From: Planctomycetota bacterium
GTDB lineage: Bacteria; Planctomycetota; Planctomycetia; Pirellulales; Lacipirellulaceae
Assembly (NCBI GenBank): GCA_029259915.1
Contig: JAJDED010000010.1
Location: forward strand, 1-64,000
DNA: 64,000 bases
Reading direction: 5' to 3'
Made by a program: the position numbers and the translations under genes. Position 1 is the stretch's first letter, and every line of letters begins with the position of its first letter. Under the pieces are notes generated by a model. It saw nothing but the letters and a program-made list of their open reading frames with translations. It was not told the DNA's origin and searched no databases. Shown here in pieces: positions 57,787 to 64,000 of the stretch.

Positions 57787-59264
57787 TGCATCTTTTCGAC
57801 CTTATTAGGCAAAACCACCTGCGGTTCTTCAATCGTTAACTCGCGGCAGATTGCTATCAATTGATCTACCAAATTGCGGGTGACCGACGTGGTGTAGTGG
57901 ATGTTGTGAATACCGTTGCCAACACGGATGAAATTCAAGTTGTCTTCCAGTTCTTCTAATTGTTTTTCGATCTCTATCACTCGCGTTTCATCCAGACTGG
58001 ACGCTTTGAGTGCTTCGTAAACATGCGATAAATTTGCTTCGATCTCAGCTAGAGAATCTTTCAGCAACTGGTGATGCGCTTGAAGCCTTTCGGTGGCCAG
58101 TGCGTCATGGCATTGGGTACAGACTTTCGTCGAAGCTTTCCAAAGAACGGTCCCCGTTGGCGAAATTTCCTTGACCTGGTGGCACGAAGGACATGCAATC
58201 CGAGCGCCGGCCATGCCGCTTTGATGCGCAAAATCGCCCTTCGCACCTTTGCCCAATAACATCCGAACCTGTTCGCCGTGTTGATTGGGGTGACACGACT
58301 TGCAATCAGAAGCAGCGTGCTCAATCCTCTGCGGGTCCAACGAATGTTGGATCTCTAAATGGCATTCAAGACAGTCGACTTTGTGATCAGTCACGTGCTT
58401 CTGGTGCAAGAACACGTGGTCGTCTATCTGTTTCAGATCTTCCTCGCGATCGTGACACACCGTGCATCGTTCGAACGGGACGACTCCGTTGCCACGGATT
58501 AAGTCGCCATGACAATTGGCACAATCCACACCGCGCTCGTACGCCAATTCGTGGCTAAATTTTACTCCTCCCCCCAAGTCAAACGTCTCTTCCGGGATCT
58601 GGTGGCAACGGGTACAGGTTCCCAATCCCTCGTTGAACAACCCTTCTTTGAAATGGCACAAAAAGCATGTCGACGTGGTAACGGTCATGTGTTTCCCCTG
58701 CATGACCTGACTGTGGCAACTGGTGCAGCGCAGCCGCTTTTCGCGTCGCAACCCGGTGAGATGCGGGCGGTGATCGAAGGGAACACCGTGAAACTCAACG
58801 CGACCGGAGAGCAATCGCGTATCGTGACAGCGCAAACAACTGGCGTCAGATATCTCGGCAGCCGGGCGCGGGCCGGCGCTTTCGGTAACATACTTCAGCA
58901 GTTGGACGAGCCCCATCAACTTTCCTCGCACCTTTTCCCCGGCGCCGGGTGGAAAATGGCACTTGATACAGGACACATCCTTATGGCTCGACTCCTGCCA
59001 CGAAACGTAATAGGGTTCCATGATGTGGCATGAGCGGCAAAATTGTGGCCGCGAAGTATAAGTTGCCGCCCCGCCCGTCAGCAGCATCGATAACAGTAGG
59101 AAGGCGCCGAATACCGCCGCAATTCGCAAAGCGATCAAACGCGCCCGCTGCCAAAACGTTCGTTGGTCGGGCGGATCAGTGGGTTCAGCCGCACCGACGC
59201 CGGTGGAAGAGACCGGGAAGTCGGTCGTGCTTTGAGTGCCGGAAAGTGGTTCTTTTTCGGGCAT
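57783..59264 (-). CDS. 12-CXXCH NapC/NirT-type multiheme cytochrome c with N-terminal anchor
   Basis: N-terminal TM then CRSCHIMEPYYVSWQESSHKDVSCIKCHFPPG; 12 CXXCH counted. Confidence 0.88.
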   Translation of the reverse strand: MPEKEPLSGTQSTTDFPVSSTGVGAAEPTDPPDQRTFWQRARLIALRIAAVFGAFLLLSMLLTGGAATYTSRPQFCRSCHIMEPYYVSWQESSHKDVSCIKCHFPPGAGEKVRGKLMGLVQLLKYVTESAGPRPAAEISDASCLRCHDTRLLSGRVEFHGVPFDHRPHLTGLRREKRLRCTSCHSQVMQGKHMTVTTSTCFLCHFKEGLFNEGLGTCTRCHQIPEETFDLGGGVKFSHELAYERGVDCANCHGDLIRGNGVVPFERCTVCHDREEDLKQIDDHVFLHQKHVTDHKVDCLECHLEIQHSLDPQRIEHAASDCKSCHPNQHGEQVRMLLGKGAKGDFAHQSGMAGARIACPSCHQVKEISPTGTVLWKASTKVCTQCHDALATERLQAHHQLLKDSLAEIEANLSHVYEALKASSLDETRVIEIEKQLEELEDNLNFIRVGNGIHNIHYTTSVTRNLVDQLIAICRELTIEEPQVVLPNKVEKMQ

Positions 59265-59277
59265 TCCTTGACTCTCC

Positions 59278-61380
59278 TCATTCCCCCAAACTAGCCAACA
59301 GCGTTACTGCCAACAGACTTAACCCCAACGAGTAAATCAGCAGGCCCCAAAAAACATGGAGCCACAGACGCCCGTTGGACGTAGCCGCTACCTGCAAGCG
59401 ATCGAGCTTGCCTTCGCTTTCCAGTCGGGAAATATATTCCGGACGATGTTTTCTCAGATGCTCCAAGCTCACCAAGCCCGTCAAAACAGACAGGTCCATC
59501 GGAAATTTTTCGGGACGAAAATGTGCGTGGAAAAAATGGATCAAAAACAGAAAACTGGCTACGTAAATGGCAAACTCCGAATGAATAAGTTGGGCACCGT
59601 TCAAAACTCTTCCCGAAAGCACAAGACAAAACAGATTCGGATACCAAAGCATCAGCCCGCTGATCCCAATCAGAGCGGTCGCTAAAAAGAAGGCCCAATA
59701 GTCGAGTTTCTCCCAATAGGTCCAGCGCTCGAAGGTCGGCTTTTGCCGGAGTCCCAAAAACCAACGCACCATTCCCCAGAAGTCACGCAGATCCCGACCG
59801 CCGAGAACTGGTGAATCGGGGCCAGTGACGATGGCATTCCAACTCCGTTTTCTGCGGAGCCTGACAATCTTTGCGATAGCCCGCGCCAAGTGAATCACGC
59901 AGGCGACGATTGCCATCACCGCAAAGAAGTGATGCCAAACACTCACGGCCCGGCTGCCACCCAAACCTCGGGCCAGCCACTCCCCCCAATTCTGGTTGCT
60001 GGTCTTGAGAGTCAGCCCGGTCACAGTCAGACCGAGAAAGGCAACAACCAACGCAACGTACAAGGCTCTGTGAATCAATCCAAAGCGAGGCAAGGCATAT
60101 TGCTCGGACTCCACAAGCGTTACATGCCCCCCATGCCTGAGCCTGTGAATCAACGCGCGGACAAACCACAGAAAGGCGTGTAGCAAAAAACAACCAAAGC
60201 CAAGGTTGACGAAAGTCTTGATCCCGCTGTACACGACATGCAACCCTGGAGAACGTGATGCATCCTTAAAGTCTGCATGGGGATCGAAGTCGGTGAAGTG
60301 AATCACCGCGCGAAGATGACATGCCTGACAAGTCTGGTGCCGGTTCTCCCCCACGGCGAGCCGTGAGTTCGGATCGTCGACCGGCAAAATGTCGTGGGCC
60401 CCGTGACAGTCGGCACAATTCGCTGCCGACGCAATGCCCTGATGTGTCAATTTGCCATGCTTGCTCAAAGAATAATGCGACGACACCTCGGCGTGGCAAT
60501 TGCCGCAGCGATTGGCCAATTGCAATCGAAATTCGGACAAATCGGGGTGATGGAAGTGATGCCCTTGGTGGCAATCCGTGCAACTGGGAGTCCGTTTTCC
60601 GTTTCCACCGGGGGCCTGATGCTCCGAGGCCGTTCCCAATCCTCCGCCGCGACCATGCACACTGCTCTCCAGCCGCTGCTGAATGAACTTGTGGCATTGC
60701 GTACAGGTCGCCGCAACTTTCGAGGCGTGCAGCGTCGAGCGCCGATCGGCTGCGTAGTAGATTCCATGCGCTCCGTGACAATCGGCACAAACGGCCGTCG
60801 CCAACAGTCCCGAATCGACCAGGCCCTTGCCATGCACCGTATTCCCATACGTCTGTTCATCTTCTGGATGGCACTGTCCACACGTGCGAACTTGGTGGTT
60901 CAAGAACACCGGCGAACGGTCATCGTCGACCGGCTGCATGGGGTGCGCCTTCGCGCCATGGCATTTGCCACAATCCAACGGCAACCCTCGGCCCCGATTG
61001 TCTTTGTCGCCCGACTTGGCATGGACGCCTTTAAGCAAGCCAAGCGCCTGGTCCTGATGGCAACGGGCGCATGTCTGCCTCATTGATTTTAGAGGGGCCA
61101 ATCCTTGATGCGCTTTGGCAACATTAAAACTGGCGGGATTCCCTCCGTGGCAATCGTGGCAGTTCACACCCTTGCGGAAATGGGCGTCGTCGACCAACCC
61201 CTCCAACGAAACATAGAATCGCTGCTGATCCGCTTCCCACAGTTCTTGTTCGCCATGACATTGTGCGCAAGTATTTTCGTCGGTCGCCAACTGCGAACCG
61301 GTTGGCGGCAATGCGACAACCTGGCAGGCAAGCGCCGAAAATAGGGCTATCAGCAGTAAAGTTCTCCCAAGAGTTTCCAC
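59278..61380 (-). CDS. CbcL-like fusion: 11-CXXCH cytochrome c + C-terminal b-type TM domain
   Basis: Eleven CXXCH; C-terminal RFGLIHRALYVALVVAFLGLTVTGLTLK...WHHFFAVMAIVACVIHLARAI...IHSEFAIYVASFLFLIHFFHAHFRPEKFP; GTG start likely at 61380. Confidence 0.88.
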   Translation of the reverse strand: METLGRTLLLIALFSALACQVVALPPTGSQLATDENTCAQCHGEQELWEADQQRFYVSLEGLVDDAHFRKGVNCHDCHGGNPASFNVAKAHQGLAPLKSMRQTCARCHQDQALGLLKGVHAKSGDKDNRGRGLPLDCGKCHGAKAHPMQPVDDDRSPVFLNHQVRTCGQCHPEDEQTYGNTVHGKGLVDSGLLATAVCADCHGAHGIYYAADRRSTLHASKVAATCTQCHKFIQQRLESSVHGRGGGLGTASEHQAPGGNGKRTPSCTDCHQGHHFHHPDLSEFRLQLANRCGNCHAEVSSHYSLSKHGKLTHQGIASAANCADCHGAHDILPVDDPNSRLAVGENRHQTCQACHLRAVIHFTDFDPHADFKDASRSPGLHVVYSGIKTFVNLGFGCFLLHAFLWFVRALIHRLRHGGHVTLVESEQYALPRFGLIHRALYVALVVAFLGLTVTGLTLKTSNQNWGEWLARGLGGSRAVSVWHHFFAVMAIVACVIHLARAIAKIVRLRRKRSWNAIVTGPDSPVLGGRDLRDFWGMVRWFLGLRQKPTFERWTYWEKLDYWAFFLATALIGISGLMLWYPNLFCLVLSGRVLNGAQLIHSEFAIYVASFLFLIHFFHAHFRPEKFPMDLSVLTGLVSLEHLRKHRPEYISRLESEGKLDRLQVAATSNGRLWLHVFWGLLIYSLGLSLLAVTLLASLGE

Positions 61381-61576
61381 AGTGCCACTTCTACCCTCCT
61401 TCTTGCAGACTCGCTGGCTGAAGGTGCGGTATGGTTTCAAGTAATGCGCAGAAAAAGAGCCGCCCTGCTGCGTTGCACGGACGGCTCGAACTCCGCGCCA
61501 TTACCGTGACGGGTCACAAGCCACTTTCATTGTCAACACGTCACGGTCGACGCGACGCGAACGTCGCATTGCCGAC

Positions 61577-62149
61577 TCATTCCCTTTGCCAATGTTTCCC
61601 ACCCCGTCGTACCATGACCGCCATCCCGGTTAAACCGATGCCCAATAGGGCCAGCGTTGCCGGTTCGGGAATCACATTCACTACGAACGATCCGAACGTG
61701 CCTTTTGCACCGCCTGCTGCCGCAACGTCGCCTCCTGCAAGGTACCAAGTGAGGTTATAGGAACCTTCGACAGCACTCAAACCGATATTCAAATCAAGTG
61801 TGTACGGCCCTGTGCCGATATTCTCATCCGACTTGGTAAAAGTCCCTAGCGCCCAGTTGCCACCACCAACGCCAATCGACGCATCCAGACCCGCTTGCGT
61901 CAGATCCGTTAGCGCAATCATGTTATTGCCAGTCGGCTCAGGGAGAGATGCAACGCTAAAAGTAAGCAAACCACCTCCGCCAGCGAGAACATCAAGCGGA
62001 TCGGGGGAAGGCGTTAGACTGCCCGCACCATCGTTGTGGCACATGGTACACGCGCTGTTTGAACCTGGAAATGCGTAGGCAGTTCCAGCTGCAAACACCA
62101 GCAGACAAGCCACAGTGGCGACCGTCGTTAAGTTAAAAAATGTTTTCAT
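61577..62149 (-). CDS. PEP-CTERM sorting-domain protein with one N-terminal CXXCH
   Basis: Signal peptide, FPGSNSACTMCHNDGAGS, C-terminal VIPEPATLALLGIGLTGMAVMVRRGGKHWQRE. Confidence 0.9.
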   Translation of the reverse strand: MKTFFNLTTVATVACLLVFAAGTAYAFPGSNSACTMCHNDGAGSLTPSPDPLDVLAGGGGLLTFSVASLPEPTGNNMIALTDLTQAGLDASIGVGGGNWALGTFTKSDENIGTGPYTLDLNIGLSAVEGSYNLTWYLAGGDVAAAGGAKGTFGSFVVNVIPEPATLALLGIGLTGMAVMVRRGGKHWQRE

Positions 62150-62327
62150 GGTCAAGCCCCTCACTTTCGTGATATCAGAGTCCCTTAAAAAATTACTTTA
62201 CCTCCATGCAAAAAATTTTCTGTTCAACCATATTAGCGCCCCCTCCATTACAACAGTTAAGTTCCTGAACCGACCCCACGATATGCTTGCTTTGAACAAA
62301 CACAAAACATGCTTGGGAAAAGAAATC

Positions 62328-62343
62328 CGCAAACGCTATACCA
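62328..62343 (-). promoter_or_regulatory. Candidate sigma-54 promoter upstream of the PEP-CTERM/multiheme genes
   Basis: Minus strand TGGTATAGCGTTTGCG vs TGGCAY-N5-TTGC, correct GG/GC spacing. Confidence 0.35.
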
Positions 62344-62413
62344 AAAATGTTCTGCAAGTGGTGACGGCAACAACTTCCTGAAGGTGTACTTCCGCGTTTG
62401 TTAGCCAAGAATG

Positions 62414-62433
62414 CTTACCCTTTTGAGGGTAAG
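62414..62433. promoter_or_regulatory. CTTACCC-TTTTGA-GGGTAAG dyad
   Basis: Perfect 7-6-7 inverted repeat about 80 bp upstream (minus strand) of the 62328-62343 element. Confidence 0.35.
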
Positions 62434-62729
62434 AACCACCCGTCATCAAGTTGCCCTCGTAGAAAACACCTAGATGCAATTAGATGTCTTTCTGAAGTGA
62501 ATGTGGAGCGCTGTTACGAATTCACCGGCCGACTATTGCTGCAAGTGCATATCGCACAACCATGTTCCGACAAACTGCTTTTCTCTCCGCAGTTTTTACT
62601 GAGAAAAAGGCGATATGTTCGTAGGGAAGGTGCCAGAATCGCCTGCAAAAGACTCTCCCTGAACAAGCATGCAATCCCATAATTTTTCTGACTGTGCAAA
62701 AGTTCTTTGAATCACGTAATTCGTGCCAC

Positions 62730-62761
62730 CACAAATGTGTGCGGAGACGCGCGCATTTGTG
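62730..62761. terminator. Strong 14-bp hairpin downstream of the polyferredoxin gene
   Basis: + strand CACAAATGTGTGCG-GAGA-CGCGCGCATTTGTG, fully paired counting two G-U wobbles; no U-tract. Confidence 0.5.
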
Positions 62762-62808
62762 TACAAACCAGACATAAATGCACAGCAACTGCAATTTTTT
62801 CGGGGTAA

Positions 62809-64000
62809 TTACATGGCCGAAGTGCGCATTTCCATGGGTTGCTTGAGCAACCACAGACTGAAAACGCTGAAAGCAATCATCCCCGCCAACATGGGGAGCT
62901 GACTGCGAAACGCCGCCTGGCGATTGCCAAAAAGATTTAACGAAGTTCGTTGCGCGACCCACAGACTAAACACGTGTCCAACTAAAACTAAAAGAACTTG
63001 CAGAATCCAGAGTACGTCGAGCGACACCAACGGCGGAACGCGCCAATCGAGCGTACCGAACATATTCCAGCCCCAGCCGAATGGGTCGGACAACAGCGAC
63101 ACCACCTTAGGCCCTTCCATAAGCAAATGCTCAAGGTTGTGGGCGAGATGGTAGAACAAGGCGATCGGGAGCAGCGCATAGGCGTAACGAATGAAATAGT
63201 CGCGGTACGTCATTCGTGTCGGCGTTTCGATTCCTGCCACCATCCGAAACGAAAAATGCACAAGCACTGCATAAATGAGAATCGGCGCGATCATCAAGCC
63301 CGCCATGCCGATTGAAAAAGAAATCATATGCCCCACCGAAAAACTACTGCTGAGCCAATCAGTCAGTCGGTGCCAATTGGGCGTCATGGTCAATCCATGA
63401 AAACCGGTGATCGAAAGCATCAACAGCGCAAGATAGGCTTCGTCGGACCGTGCCCGATGATTGGCTACCAAGTCGGCGCCCCAAGGCCGAAGATTGAGCG
63501 CCAAATTGTCTTCAGGACATGCCTGAATGCATTCGGAACACTGAATGCAGTACGTGTTCTCCGTGAGATTACCGGGATATAAAAACGTCGGACAGCCGTA
63601 GGCCGTTTCGCTGCCATGCACACATTCCTTGCCATGGCACGTTCGACATGTGCCCTCGTCTTTTGCGCGAATCTCCACACCGGAGAACATGGCATACAGC
63701 CCACTCACTCTTCCCACCAGGCACGCGTACCGGCAAAAACCTTTGCGCTCGAAGAGAAACGCGCTGACAATCGCCATCAGCAACATCGCGATTGCCAGGT
63801 AGGCCGTCACGCGCGGTTTCATCGTGACGCCAAAACCAAGTTCGACCCACGTCAGACCCACAAAGAGTATTGTCGCGATCAAAACATTGCGCAGCGCTCG
63901 GGGCCATTTCAAGTTGAGCCCCAGGCCTTCGTCCGTTTTGCGCCAGAATCGCAGCTTTTCCATCCAGCCCGCCACGGCATCCCACGGGCAAACAAAGCAC
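62809..64000 (-). CDS. Membrane polyferredoxin (NapH/NosR-like 4Fe-4S), N-terminus beyond window
   Basis: Frame stays open to the window edge (CFVCPWDAVAGWMEKLRFWRK...); CRYACLVGRVSGLYAMFS, CIQCSECIQACPEDNLAL, multiple TM helices. Confidence 0.85.
   Translation of the reverse strand, partial: CFVCPWDAVAGWMEKLRFWRKTDEGLGLNLKWPRALRNVLIATILFVGLTWVELGFGVTMKPRVTAYLAIAMLLMAIVSAFLFERKGFCRYACLVGRVSGLYAMFSGVEIRAKDEGTCRTCHGKECVHGSETAYGCPTFLYPGNLTENTYCIQCSECIQACPEDNLALNLRPWGADLVANHRARSDEAYLALLMLSITGFHGLTMTPNWHRLTDWLSSSFSVGHMISFSIGMAGLMIAPILIYAVLVHFSFRMVAGIETPTRMTYRDYFIRYAYALLPIALFYHLAHNLEHLLMEGPKVVSLLSDPFGWGWNMFGTLDWRVPPLVSLDVLWILQVLLVLVGHVFSLWVAQRTSLNLFGNRQAAFRSQLPMLAGMIAFSVFSLWLLKQPMEMRTSAM

Noticed and set aside
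62165-62440. c-di-GMP (GEMM) riboswitch upstream of the multiheme genes
   Set aside because: Considered because such riboswitches precede Geobacter cytochrome genes, but the conserved GEMM core was not found in the minus-strand leader.
62522-62962. 146-aa minus ORF MGRATNFVKSFWQSPGGVSQSAPHVGG...
   Set aside because: Overlaps the polyferredoxin 3' end in another frame, no recognisable domain or convincing coding signal.
1-64000. CRISPR arrays, IS elements, prophage genes, rRNA
   Set aside because: No regularly spaced repeats, transposase, integrase or rRNA-like sequence was seen on reading; a dedicated search would be needed to exclude divergent cases.

Overview
The 64 kb window looks chromosomal and planctomycete-like (DUF1559, DUF1501/DUF1549, BatA/MoxR, Gfo/Idh with twin-Arg signals, PEP-CTERM). 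No rRNA, CRISPR array, IS element or prophage was recognised by eye. From left to right: a truncated lamin-tail-like protein; a PqaA-like protein; a frameshifted glycoside-hydrolase-like remnant; a DUF5009 acyltransferase; an L-rhamnose/L-lactaldehyde/L-lactate operon (rhaA, NCS1-like permease with a 65-aa membrane microprotein, rhaB, aldolase-dehydrogenase fusion, lutABC) with a divergent AraC regulator; a sugar-phosphate cluster (Gfo/Idh, PIG-L remnant, NagB-like, PfkB, aldolase-like) and a sulfatase; a degenerate tRNA-Ser(GGA)-like element; two tandem terpenoid-cyclase-fold paralogues; a MoxR-DUF58-BatA-VWA-giant protein operon; an ECF sigma unit with a DUF1549 protein carrying an anti-sigma-like N-terminus; an arsenic module (GYD, ACR3, ArsR) divergent from a mercury-type module (MerR, DUF1559 pseudopilin-like, CopZ-MerT-MerP fusion); and a multiheme cytochrome locus. 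That locus (52.5-64 kb) has about 42 CXXCH motifs, a Rieske/cytochrome b pair, two CbcL-like multiheme-cytochrome-b fusions flanking a 12-heme NapC/NirT-type protein, a PEP-CTERM CXXCH protein and a polyferredoxin. It is the strongest candidate for an undescribed system, possibly a quinol-linked or extracellular electron-transfer chain. All family assignments are by recognition from the supplied translations; no database search was run.
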